A stretch of 64,000 bases of DNA from JBDIVL01 sp039794405. GTDB taxonomy: Bacteria > Planctomycetota > Brocadiia > Brocadiales > Brocadiaceae. The stretch's first letter is position 1; each line of letters starts with the position of its first letter. The stretch is taken from the NCBI GenBank assembly GCA_039794405.1, contig JBDIVL010000023.1, positions 1 to 64,000 of the forward strand, read 5' to 3'. The notes under the pieces are model-generated. The model did no database searches and was not told where the DNA came from. It worked only from the letters and a program-made list of their open reading frames with translations. A program made the translations under genes and the position numbers. Of the stretch, positions 12,018-20,438 are shown one piece after another.

Positions 12018-12632
12018 TTATTTATTCGGTTGTACTGAATCGTCTATCCCTTGATTTGCCAGGATATCGGCATGGACATTTTCCTCCCTCCGTACATGAC
12101 AAATTTTCCACGCAGGTATTTTCTGTAAAATGGCTATAAGCTCGTTGTAGAGCGGTAAAATACCCGGACTTTTTACCCGGTATGCACCATTGAGCTGTTT
12201 TACCAGGAGTTCACTATCGGTTTTAAAGGTTACTTTTTTGGTCCGATATGCAAGGGCCTTTTGGGCTGCCAGTATCATGGCCTGATATTCGGCAACATTA
12301 TTCGTGGATTCTCCTATAAACCGGCACAACTCTTCAACACGATGATAATCCTTGTCGTAGATAACGACACCGATGCCTGCCTTGCCTGGATTCCCCCTTG
12401 ATGCTCCGTCGGTGTGGATGATAAGTTCCCGGAATTCTTCCTGTTTCGAATGTGTAACATGCTCCGGTGAAGCGATATCAGATCGTATTTTCTTTTTTCC
12501 GATTTCAGAAATCTCCTGGAAGAACGCATGAACTATTTCTTTTGTAAGCGAAGGGTTTTCCTTCATCAATTTTTCCGTATCCAGGTATCTGGGTATTAGC
12601 ATTATAAATTCCTGTAAGGATATATTTCCCAT
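12018..12632 (-). CDS. rnhA: Ribonuclease HI family protein with N-terminal extension
   Basis: Degrades the RNA strand of RNA-DNA hybrids. The protein is 204 residues with the RNase H fold from about residue 70. The acidic catalytic residues are visible: Asp75 in HTDGAS, Glu115 in NNVAEYQA, Asp139 in TDSELLVKQ and Asp189 in HADILAN. These spacings are typical of the compact RNase HI form of many bacteria and archaea, which lacks the basic protrusion. The first 65 residues are an extra helical segment. An internal ATG (12602) has a better-placed AGGA than the first ATG, so the start could be 10 codons later. It lies 56 nt downstream of the MBL-fold gene on the same strand. Confidence 0.88.
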   Translation of the reverse strand: MGNISLQEFIMLIPRYLDTEKLMKENPSLTKEIVHAFFQEISEIGKKKIRSDIASPEHVTHSKQEEFRELIIHTDGASRGNPGKAGIGVVIYDKDYHRVEELCRFIGESTNNVAEYQAMILAAQKALAYRTKKVTFKTDSELLVKQLNGAYRVKSPGILPLYNELIAILQKIPAWKICHVRREENVHADILANQGIDDSVQPNK

Positions 12633-12688
12633 ATATTGAAATCTATCAGGGTTGAGGTTTTGTCAAAATTAAGAATAGAAGGCAACCA

Positions 12689-13324
12689 TTATCCAAAAAA
12701 TGGATTATGTTGTTTTTCCTCGCCTATCGTGGTAAATGGACCATGTCCCGGATAAACAATTACATGGTCTTTTAAAGTAAACAGGCGTGTCTTTATTGAA
12801 TTGATTAGCTTCGTGTATGAACCACCGTAGAGATCGGTCCTTCCAATTGAACCGGCAAAGAGAGTATCTCCAACAAATACTATGTTATTCATGAGGAAAC
12901 ATACACTGCCGGGAGAGTGTCCAGGGGTGTGTATAACCCGTATAACTGCATCTCCAACGGCGATTTCCTGGTTATCCATAAGCGGTTTATATACTTCAGG
13001 CCTGGGAATAGGCGGCAGGCCAAAGGCATTTGACGTGTCATCTAAATAATCAAGGAGTGGTATATCTTCCTGATGGAGGAGAAATTTTGCACCAGTTACA
13101 TCCTGTAAACCCTTCACACCACCCACATGATCAAAATGGGCGTGTGTGTTTAAGAGAAATTCCAGGGTAAGGTTGTGTCTTTTTAAAATACCAAGAATTT
13201 CTTCCGGCTCTCCACCAGCATCAATTACCACTGCAGCATTGGTTTTTCGGGAACCAATAATGTAAGCGTTAACGTCTAATGGCCCAACTGTCAGCGTTTC
13301 AAAGATTATATCCGGTAAATTCAT
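12689..13324 (-). CDS. Metallo-beta-lactamase-fold hydrolase (glyoxalase II-like)
   Basis: A 211-residue single-domain MBL-fold hydrolase. Zinc ligands are clear: THAHFDH (His61, His63, Asp65, His66), His136 in TPGHSPGS, Asp in FVGDTLF and His in YPGHGP. This is the pattern of the GloB-like/YcbL family that hydrolyses thioesters such as hydroxyacylglutathione, but the glutathione-binding C-terminal domain of true glyoxalase II is missing, so the substrate is uncertain. Its ATG overlaps the stop codon of the upstream zinc-ribbon gene by one base (TAATG), which suggests translational coupling. Confidence 0.85.
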   Translation of the reverse strand: MNLPDIIFETLTVGPLDVNAYIIGSRKTNAAVVIDAGGEPEEILGILKRHNLTLEFLLNTHAHFDHVGGVKGLQDVTGAKFLLHQEDIPLLDYLDDTSNAFGLPPIPRPEVYKPLMDNQEIAVGDAVIRVIHTPGHSPGSVCFLMNNIVFVGDTLFAGSIGRTDLYGGSYTKLINSIKTRLFTLKDHVIVYPGHGPFTTIGEEKQHNPFFG

Positions 13325-13566
13325 TATTTCGCGAATTGGATCTTGCAGTAGTATGAGAATGCATTTTTATTAAACAGCTCATTTTCAGTCAGTTTCCTGA
13401 CGTCAATGGTCTCTTTTGCAAATGTACCGTGACATCTCCTGCATTTCCACAGCTCGTGACCTTTAAACAATCCCTTCTGCCTCTGTATGCCGATAAATAT
13501 AAAGTTATTCCCATGGCAATTAGGGCATAAAAATTCATTTTGCATAATATTTTCTTTTAAAACCAT
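13324..13566 (-). CDS. Small zinc-ribbon protein
   Basis: About 80 residues. I place the start at the ATG preceded by GGGAGGTG with a six-base gap (TCAATT) rather than at a longer upstream start. Two CxxC knuckles (CPNC at 14-17 and CRRC at 42-45) are separated by 24 residues, typical of a rubredoxin-like or TFIIS-like zinc ribbon. The rest is short and polar. It overlaps the MBL hydrolase start by one base, so the two are made together. No specific function can be given. Confidence 0.75.
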   Translation of the reverse strand: MVLKENIMQNEFLCPNCHGNNFIFIGIQRQKGLFKGHELWKCRRCHGTFAKETIDVRKLTENELFNKNAFSYYCKIQFAK

Positions 13567-14143
13567 AATTGACACCTCCCCTCGTAAAACCATCGGACAA
13601 AACGTTGAAACAGTCTAAAAATCTGGATATATATTCTAAAATATTCTCAAATAACCCTTCTCTTTCTTGTTACTAGTTGAAACATAATTACCTTTATTTG
13701 CAATATCCCTTGAATGCGCGTACTCTAAAAACAACCGGTAATTCATGTATTTTACCCATATACCAAGGTATCAAGTTGTTTTAGTTCTCTGTTCACAAGA
13801 AAAGCACACATTTGTTGAACATAAGTAACAATAATATTCACAACAATTATCATGCCACATCCATGGCATCAAAAATTCTGAAATGTTCATTTGAGGCGAC
13901 GGACTGCCTGATAAAAATTATCATACAAATATCCGGTTATTCTACGAACTTTTACCCCGGTTTTTATCCTAATGAGTTCGTCAGTAGTATTATTATCGGA
14001 ATTCTATCAGGAAAATTCAAGATAATCCGAATGCCCCATCTGAAAAATCTCCGTTCTCTTCTCTGTTTTATTGGTCTGAATCTTTAGCCCACCTGGAATT
14101 ATTGTATTTACAACCCCTCGGATTTTATTATTATATATATGTC
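13567..14143. other. Intergenic region between divergent genes
   Basis: About 575 bp between the leftward zinc-ribbon gene and the rightward Lon-like gene; it should hold both promoters. A 91-codon plus-strand frame (13812-14087) has no Shine-Dalgarno and low-complexity composition, and I do not accept it. No strong repeat was seen. Confidence 0.5.
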
Positions 14144-15058
14144 ATGAACTTCTCTGCAAAGCAACACTTAAAAATAGGAAATCATATAAAATACATAGAT
14201 GAGATCCTTCATAAATGTGATAAAGGGATAGAGTATTGTAAGATTTGTCAAAACGAGTTTGTATGCTCTGAATTAGAAAAAGATGACTTTGGGTTGGAGG
14301 ATTCAGGTATATCAGATATATTAGCTGCTATCCAACAGACCTTAAATAAAATTCCCGGTTATTTAAACCCTGATAAAAGAAAAGAACTTAAAGAACACAT
14401 CAAACGATATATTCATGAATCTCCTGTCCATGAAAGGGATATTTGGGAGGATAGTATTCTCAATATATTACTCGATGAAAAGCTTGCCAATCCATTCTAT
14501 AAACCTAAGGCAAGAATCGGTACGGTCAGGACACTCCTCACCTGTAACGACAGGATTAGTTTTTCTCCGTGCTTAGAATGTATATACCTTGAAAATGAGC
14601 ACTTGATGCCTGATTCAACAATCCTGCATTGTGAGACTACGTTAAAAAGCACGGAGGCAGTAAACCAGTTCATTCGGGATAAACATATGGGTCTTGCCAT
14701 CCCGTTTATGACGGGTCATATAAGGTACTGTTTTGAAAAAGGCATCACGGACATATTACCATATAGCAACATAAACGATATAGGGCTTGCAGCCGCCTTA
14801 TGTTATTATAGTACACTTGCGAAGTTGATCATTCCGGAAAACATTGTTGTAACAGGCGGACTGGATAATCAGGGTAAGGTACTTCAAGTAAATTCTTTAG
14901 ACGGCAAAATAGAAACAGTTTTGAGAGAATTGCATTTTGTAGAGGAAATTATCATTCCAAAAGGTCATTCGTTAAACATTTTCATCCCTGAAAGCGTAAA
15001 AATAGTTGAAGTCGATAATTTCGAACAAACGATAGATATCATCTGTAAAAAACGATGA
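14144..15058 (+). CDS. Protein with C-terminal Lon protease-like (S16) domain
   Basis: About 304 residues from the ATG at 14144 (a TTG at 14102 is also open). The N-terminal part has a CKIC-type cysteine pair (CDKGIEYCKIC) and charged helices. The last 110 residues resemble the Lon proteolytic domain: a GLAAAL helix, then VVTGGLDNQGKVLQVNSLDGK, close to the Lon pattern in which GxVLPVGGLKEK carries the catalytic Lys. The GPSAG segment that carries the Lon Ser reads INDIG here, so the Ser is probably missing and the domain may be structural, as in RadA. A secretion signal is absent. It lies alone between gene-free stretches. Confidence 0.6.
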   Translation: MNFSAKQHLKIGNHIKYIDEILHKCDKGIEYCKICQNEFVCSELEKDDFGLEDSGISDILAAIQQTLNKIPGYLNPDKRKELKEHIKRYIHESPVHERDIWEDSILNILLDEKLANPFYKPKARIGTVRTLLTCNDRISFSPCLECIYLENEHLMPDSTILHCETTLKSTEAVNQFIRDKHMGLAIPFMTGHIRYCFEKGITDILPYSNINDIGLAAALCYYSTLAKLIIPENIVVTGGLDNQGKVLQVNSLDGKIETVLRELHFVEEIIIPKGHSLNIFIPESVKIVEVDNFEQTIDIICKKR

Positions 15059-15242
15059 TTTAATGTAATGTTATAGTATCCCATTTAGGAATAGGTTTTT
15101 ACATTTTCTGTCAAAATATGCAGCCGCCGCTCCCCTGTGGTCGGCCAATAGCGGGATAAACCAACCCCACGCCATGTTTTTTGATTTATTCAGACCAGCA
15201 AATCTTCAAACAAATTTCTCATACGTAGCGGGAGGTTCCACT

Positions 15243-15689
15243 ATGGCAAAACGTTTCTTCACTATTTCACTAACTTTATTACTGATTGTCGGCTTATGGG
15301 CCGGTAAAGCTATTGCAGATGCATCAAAAAACAAACTGCCTCATAATATTGAACTCTTATCAAACCAGAGAATCGGTGTAGACCGTCGCAGCGGGGTAGA
15401 TATGTATAAAACACCTTTTGGCAAAATCGAGTTTTTAATAAGCCAAACAGCCGGCTTAGGATACGGACGCCCGGGTACCGAAGAATTTCTTAACGCTGAG
15501 ATTATTATTAAACTGCAGAATGATAGTAATACCTATGGGTTTAGCTTACCTTCTCTTGAAACGAGCGGACCCAGGGGAGCGATGTACGACACCCTCATGG
15601 CGGCACTTATTCATGATCTCCATGTGGAAATCATCTATTATGAAAAGGCAGGAACAAAGCAAATAATAAGAGTTACTGTTAAGAAGTAA
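15243..15689 (+). CDS. Hypothetical secreted protein
   Basis: 148 residues from the ATG at 15243, chosen because GGGAGG lies just upstream and because the product then begins with a typical signal peptide (MAKRFF, a leucine/isoleucine-rich core, cleavage near AIADA). The mature part is about 120 residues with mixed alpha/beta character and no cysteines or known motif. No family recognised. It probably resides in the periplasm or anammoxosome lumen. Confidence 0.65.
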   Translation: MAKRFFTISLTLLLIVGLWAGKAIADASKNKLPHNIELLSNQRIGVDRRSGVDMYKTPFGKIEFLISQTAGLGYGRPGTEEFLNAEIIIKLQNDSNTYGFSLPSLETSGPRGAMYDTLMAALIHDLHVEIIYYEKAGTKQIIRVTVKK

Positions 15690-15863
15690 ATAACTGGGTA
15701 ATTACAGAAGATACAGAATACGGATTACAGGACGTAGATTACCGACAAAACCAATAATAACTCATGACCATAAACAACCGCTAATAACCAATAACGAGAA
15801 AGAAGAACTACCCTTTCTATGCATTCTGCAATTGATCATTAACGTTACTTTACCGGCAATACC

Positions 15864-17231
15864 TTATTTTGAGGTAGTGGTTTCGATCCATTGGAAAAGC
15901 CTTTGTTTTAACTCGTTTACAACATCGGGATGTTTTTTAACAATATTATTTTCTTCCCCGGGATCGCTCTTCAGATCATACAATTCAAATGTATCTTTAT
16001 CATCGTTTAAACCTTCTTTCCTGAGATCATCAAGAGCATTGTTCGTATGAATGAGTTTCCATCTATCTATCCTTATACACCGGAGTCTGATTTTTTCCAT
16101 CTCTTTCGTGCTCTGGTATCCACCAAGAACCGTCTCACAAAAGACCGTCTCTTGTTTAGGATATGCAGGAACGGATCGCAAATTCCCTAAGGATTTATCC
16201 TCCATAAGTGGGAGCAGGGAATTTCCTTGTAACCCATCGGGAACGGGCAAACCGAGGAAGTCAAGAATAGTCGGCATAATATCGACTTGCTGTACATACC
16301 TGTTTATTACTGCATGCTTGAGCTTTTTAGGCCATAAAATAATTAACGGAATACGAATGATCTCTTCGTATAATTTTGCATTCAACGATGTAGATGCATG
16401 CCCAAGAAAACCGTGCTCAAATAGTTCTTCACCATGGTCTGAGGTGATAATAATAATCGTGTTGTTAAATATATCCCATTCCTTCATCCTTTCTATAAGC
16501 AGTCTGATATAATCGTCCAGTTGCCGTATTTGTCCATCGTAAAGGGTAATAACAGTATCCTTGTCATCGTTATGGAAAATGGCAGAACCCTGCCTGATAA
16601 CACTTTGCTTTTTTACCATAGCAACGGCTTCAGAATCTGAAGGTGTCTTATCATCTTTCAGAAAGATCGCATCATAAGGACTCGGAGGGTTATAGGGTAA
16701 ATGCAGCCCGTGATAGTGATACCAGATAAAAAATTTCTGATCTTTGTACGCCTCTAATAGTTTCAGTAAGTCTTCGCCCTCCTTACCCTGGAATTGCTCC
16801 TTATTAACTGCATCAAAACCGAGATGCCAGTAATTGGGGATATCAATAAATCTCGGCAGTACGGGAACTGTGTACCCATTCCTTTTTAATATTTTGGGGA
16901 GAGTCAGTACATCCTCCTGCAAAGTTTTATCTTTTGCATCTACCGCATGCGCGGGAGGATATAAAGAGGTAAATATTGATATCATGCCGGGAGTAGTCCA
17001 TGCCGATTGACAAAAGGCATGGGTAAACAACATACCTTCTTTGGTAAGTTTATCAATATTGGGAGTGGTGTTGCGGGTATATCCGTAACAACCAAAATGG
17101 TCCGGACGGCAGGCATCAATAGTAAAAAGGAGGATATTCGGCTGATTTTCCTTTGCTTCTAATTTTACGCAAGGAGCAAAGAAAGCCATAAGGAAATACC
17201 CAATGATAATGAATTTCAAGTATGCAGACAT
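15864..17231 (-). CDS. Sulfatase-family (alkaline phosphatase superfamily) protein
   Basis: 455 residues from the internal ATG at 17231, which begins a signal peptide or anchor (MSAYLKFIIIGYFL). The sulfatase fold is clear: TIDACRPDHFGCYG at the metal site, TPNIDKL, and TSDHGEELFEHG with metal-binding Asp and His. However, the site that should hold the formylglycine Cys/Ser in a CxPSR motif reads TTPGM (Thr79), so it cannot be matured as a normal sulfatase. A Thr nucleophile is typical of phosphodiester or phosphoethanolamine/glycerol-phosphate transferases of the superfamily. It is probably an exported phosphohydrolase or transferase acting on envelope polymers. The longer frame to 17351 lacks support. 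Confidence 0.8.
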   Translation of the reverse strand: MSAYLKFIIIGYFLMAFFAPCVKLEAKENQPNILLFTIDACRPDHFGCYGYTRNTTPNIDKLTKEGMLFTHAFCQSAWTTPGMISIFTSLYPPAHAVDAKDKTLQEDVLTLPKILKRNGYTVPVLPRFIDIPNYWHLGFDAVNKEQFQGKEGEDLLKLLEAYKDQKFFIWYHYHGLHLPYNPPSPYDAIFLKDDKTPSDSEAVAMVKKQSVIRQGSAIFHNDDKDTVITLYDGQIRQLDDYIRLLIERMKEWDIFNNTIIIITSDHGEELFEHGFLGHASTSLNAKLYEEIIRIPLIILWPKKLKHAVINRYVQQVDIMPTILDFLGLPVPDGLQGNSLLPLMEDKSLGNLRSVPAYPKQETVFCETVLGGYQSTKEMEKIRLRCIRIDRWKLIHTNNALDDLRKEGLNDDKDTFELYDLKSDPGEENNIVKKHPDVVNELKQRLFQWIETTTSK

Positions 17232-17434
17232 TTTATTTAGTTTTTTCCCTCCTTCGCAAGCAAAGGAGGTAAAAAACTCGCAAAAAAGAAGTTTTTTACA
17301 GAGTCCTGCTATAGTACGATAAAAACTTTTCTTCCATAGCCATTCAACCATTCAGCCATTTACCTATAGCATCCAACAGATGAAACCGAACATCACATAA
17401 TAAAACAAAATGAACCACGATTTGATTGAACCAT

Positions 17435-17458
17435 CACGGACAAACGAGTTTGTCCGTG
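17435..17458. repeat. Short palindromic repeat, CACGGACAAAC family
   Basis: CACGGACAAAC and GTTTGTCCGTG, exact 11-bp arms with a 2-nt centre. Related palindromes with longer centres occur at about 18425-18477 and 46796-46820, so this is a dispersed REP-like element. Confidence 0.7.
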
Positions 17459-17514
17459 CCACCCGATCTAAAATACTGTTCGGTTTCATCTCTTGAGTAC
17501 TATATGTAATCTAT

Positions 17515-18114
17515 CTAACCATGAGCCATATTTCGATTTTGCCCTTCCTGCTCACTCAGATTTGGTCTTAGTACGAAGAGAATAAACAGTGCCCCCATTC
17601 CACCGGAAAGCCAGTTCATAAAGATATCCCTGATATCGAAAACCCGCATCGGCAGGAAACCCTGAATAAGCTCATCGACTGCACCAAGCAAAAATACTAA
17701 AATGACTGTGTAATAATATGCATTTCCCTTCCTTACGTCCAGTTTCAATGCCCAAAAGACCACGCAGCTCAGTACCCCATAGAGAAGCAGGTGAAATCTT
17801 TCCGCTCCCGTAATACACATATACTTTAGCAAGGCAAGACATGCCATGGATATGAGAAAAAAAGCTAGATAAACGGAAATTTTCCTGACCTCTTTTTGAA
17901 ATATTAGATAGATGAGAAAATAAGCCCCTAATACACCCACAAGAAGAAGTCCGAGATAATTAATACTATTACCCCATTGACCTAATACAAATCCCCAGAA
18001 TTTTGGTCCAATGGGCAAGAAGGCATAGATTGCCAGGGTATAAACAACAACTATTCCCCATCGCCATTCCCGGGATATCCTCTTTATAAAGCTGTAATTG
18101 ATATATATAGTCAC
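17515..18114 (-). CDS. VanZ-like integral membrane protein
   Basis: 199 residues with about five hydrophobic segments. The VanZ signature is present: ERFHLLLYGVLS, then GAVDELIQGFLPMRVFDIRD, then FMNWLSGGMGAL (conserved Glu/His, Asp-Glu-x-x-Gln, Arg-x-x-Asp, Asn and Gly). VanZ-like proteins are membrane proteins of unknown biochemical role, some giving glycopeptide resistance. It is not in an operon with resistance genes here. The nearest gene downstream is the sulfatase-family gene, 283 nt away. Confidence 0.8.
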   Translation of the reverse strand: MTIYINYSFIKRISREWRWGIVVVYTLAIYAFLPIGPKFWGFVLGQWGNSINYLGLLLVGVLGAYFLIYLIFQKEVRKISVYLAFFLISMACLALLKYMCITGAERFHLLLYGVLSCVVFWALKLDVRKGNAYYYTVILVFLLGAVDELIQGFLPMRVFDIRDIFMNWLSGGMGALFILFVLRPNLSEQEGQNRNMAHG

Positions 18115-18299
18115 TGTATCGTTATATTAACTCCTGTTGTTCATGTCGCAGGGTTCAAGTTGAGCTTGAACTACACTTTTTAAGTACTCAACCAATGTTC
18201 ATTTTACACTCCCGGTTCGTTCGGGCGAAATAATTTAAAAACTTTATAAGTAATTTATCTTTACAAATGAGTGAACCTACCGACTTTGGCAAACTCAGG

Positions 18300-18527
18300 G
18301 TTGGTTCAATCTTGTAGATTGAACCATACATTTGGAATTGATACACGGCTTTTGATTGGTACCAGGCATAGGGAAACGAGCCAAAACGTTTCGGTTCAAT
18401 CGTGGACGATTGAACCAATCCTGAGGACACGGACAAACAAACTTTGTCGTTCGACTGAGCTCACGACGAAGTCCGTGCCACCCTGAAGCCGCATACAGAA
18501 AATGAAAATTCCTATACAATCAAGTTT
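18300..18527. repeat. Dispersed intergenic repeat, family A, copy 1
   Basis: Contains two short hairpins (GGTTCAATCTTGTAGATTGAACC and a similar one around 18393-18416), a conserved TTTTGATTGGTACCAGGC block, a CACGGACAAAC-type palindrome and an end block AGAAAATGAAAATTCC. Corresponding blocks recur at 28736-28845 and 54527-54710, and the end block alone at 52883-52906. Open frames here are accidental. Confidence 0.7.
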
Positions 18528-18557
18528 TTAAAGTAATCAGGATTGTATGAAATAAGT

Positions 18558-18650
18558 AGTCAACTTGCAACTTCTGTCCGATTGCTGATAGCCTGACTGC
18601 TGACAGCTCACGATCCCTTTTATCAGTCTGAGGTCTTGTCTCGCTAGAAT
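18558..18650. repeat. Dispersed repeat, family B, copy 1, reaching the ALDH stop codon
   Basis: On the minus strand this reads CTAGCGAGACAAGACCTCAG followed by a CAGCAATCGGACAGAAG block. A second long copy is at about 49041-49116 and a short one at 25890-25920. The first bases include the stop codon of the aldehyde dehydrogenase gene. Confidence 0.65.
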
Positions 18651-20134
18651 TTAACCGTCAATCCTTGTGCCATTTTAATTTCCTCGGCATGGTTAACAGT
18701 CCATGCCGTACGATGGGTTACCACATCAATTAACGTACTGCCCGAAGGTAGTCCTGTTCCGCTCTTCTTGACACCACCAAAAGGGAGATGTACTTCAGCC
18801 CCGATTGTGGGAAGGTTTACATAGCCAAGGCCATACTCACAATCCTCCCGGACCCTTCTTGCCTTTCGATAATCCTCGGTAATTACAGCACAAGCAAGAC
18901 CATAACCGGTGCCGTTATGTACCTCTACAGCTTCATCGATATCTTTTACCGGAATAATAGCAACATGCGGCCCAAAAACTTCCTCCTGCAGTACCCGGTT
19001 GTTCTGGCTATGATGCATACGGTATACAAAGGGAGACATAAAGTACCCTTTTTTATACGGATCATCGGTAAGTCTTCCGCCATCCAACAAGACAGCAGCA
19101 CCCTCTTTTTTTGCAAGATCATTGTACATCGTAATTTTCTCTGTTGCTGCCTTATTGATTACGGGACCCATAAATACAGACTCATCCAACGGGTCACCAA
19201 TCTTTATCCTCTTTGTTATTTCAACAAATTTTCTTTCAAAATCACGCAATACCTTTTCATGCACAATCAACCGGCTTGCGGAGGTACACCGCTGCCCAGA
19301 CGTCTTAAAGGCACTAATTACAGCGGCATTTACCGCAATGTCAATATTGGCATCATCAAGGACAATGAGTGCATTTTTTCCCCCCATCTCACAGGCAGCC
19401 ATTTTATTATCAAACCCTGCGGCAACCTTCCTTATCTCCGATCCTACCGCATTAGAACCAACAAACAGGACTACATGAGTATTTGGATGTTTTACCAATG
19501 CATCACCGCAACTTCCCTGCACTACATTAACAACCCCCGGTGGAAACCCGGCCTTATGCGCATATTCGGCGATCTTGCCGCCAACACACGCGGTTTCCCT
19601 GGAAGGCTTGAAGATAACAGTATTCCCTTCCACTACTGACGGGCAAATCAACCACAAAGGAACCGCAAAGGGAAAATTCCATGCCGTAATCGCCGCTACA
19701 ACACCTTTTGGTTTTCTCCGCATGAATGAATCCTTTTCCGGAATTTCAGAGTCGACCACATCACCATGGGGCATTCTTACCGTACCAAACACGTATTGGG
19801 CCATGTGGATGCCTTCTGTTACATCGGCACGGCACTCTATAATCCCTTTTCCGCATTCTTTTGCCATGAGGCGGGCGATTTCATCCCGGTCTTTTTTTAT
19901 CAACTGGGTAAACTCATCAAGGTATTCACCCCGTTTGATGCGTGATACATGCCTCCAGCTATCATTGGCCGCATGTGCAGCGTTGACGGCATTATTTACG
20001 TCCTCTTCAGAAGAAAGGGGAAACGTCCCCAATATCTCTTCAAAACGGGCAGGATTCCTGCTTTCAAACCGTTCACCGGAAGTACCATTTACAAACGCCC
20101 CATTGATATAATTTTTCTCTTCTGTAATTCCCAT
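18644..20134 (-). CDS. NAD(P)-dependent aldehyde dehydrogenase
   Basis: 496 residues from the ATG at 20134, chosen because AAGGAGG lies 7 nt upstream; the frame extends further but without support. Oxidises an aldehyde to the acid with NAD(P)+. ALDH landmarks are present: ITAWNFPFAVPLW, FKPSRET, EMGGKNALIVLDD, the catalytic Cys in SGQRCTSA and EEVFGPHVAI. The family level is certain. Similarity to semialdehyde and piperideine-6-carboxylate dehydrogenases is suggested by the general pattern, but no substrate can be fixed. Its last codons and stop lie at the edge of a dispersed repeat. It is 304 nt downstream of cooS on the same strand, without evidence of a shared job. Confidence 0.92.
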   Translation of the reverse strand: MGITEEKNYINGAFVNGTSGERFESRNPARFEEILGTFPLSSEEDVNNAVNAAHAANDSWRHVSRIKRGEYLDEFTQLIKKDRDEIARLMAKECGKGIIECRADVTEGIHMAQYVFGTVRMPHGDVVDSEIPEKDSFMRRKPKGVVAAITAWNFPFAVPLWLICPSVVEGNTVIFKPSRETACVGGKIAEYAHKAGFPPGVVNVVQGSCGDALVKHPNTHVVLFVGSNAVGSEIRKVAAGFDNKMAACEMGGKNALIVLDDANIDIAVNAAVISAFKTSGQRCTSASRLIVHEKVLRDFERKFVEITKRIKIGDPLDESVFMGPVINKAATEKITMYNDLAKKEGAAVLLDGGRLTDDPYKKGYFMSPFVYRMHHSQNNRVLQEEVFGPHVAIIPVKDIDEAVEVHNGTGYGLACAVITEDYRKARRVREDCEYGLGYVNLPTIGAEVHLPFGGVKKSGTGLPSGSTLIDVVTHRTAWTVNHAEEIKMAQGLTVKF

Positions 20135-20438
20135 ATTCTGTCCTCCTTCTAAAAAGGATTTATTTTTATGGTCACTCAAAACAAATTTATGGTCTTTGCA
20201 GGGGCGTACTGCTATACACCCCTATCAGTAATTTTGCCAATATTATGACTTTATCCATGTGATGGATTCGCCCCGCTTAATCCCCCCTGCTCTTTATAGA
20301 ATTGCGGGTAAGGTGGACTGAACGAAGGCGGGGAAGCAAGGCTAAAAACCTGCCCTACGCTCCAATAGGAGACAAAAGTCGCCGAAATCCTAATCTAATG
20401 TATACAGGAATAAATTATTCCGCTTTTCTCTGCCCCCG

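Noticed and set aside
13812..14087. 91-codon plus-strand ORF before the Lon-like gene
   Set aside because: Low-complexity N/I/H-rich start, no Shine-Dalgarno, no recognisable fold.
18188..18519. Three overlapping ORFs on both strands in the ALDH-VanZ gap
   Set aside because: They lie wholly in dispersed repeat family A and read through its hairpins.
18788..20152. Long plus-strand ORFs opposite the aldehyde dehydrogenase
   Set aside because: Antisense shadows of a clearly conserved enzyme.
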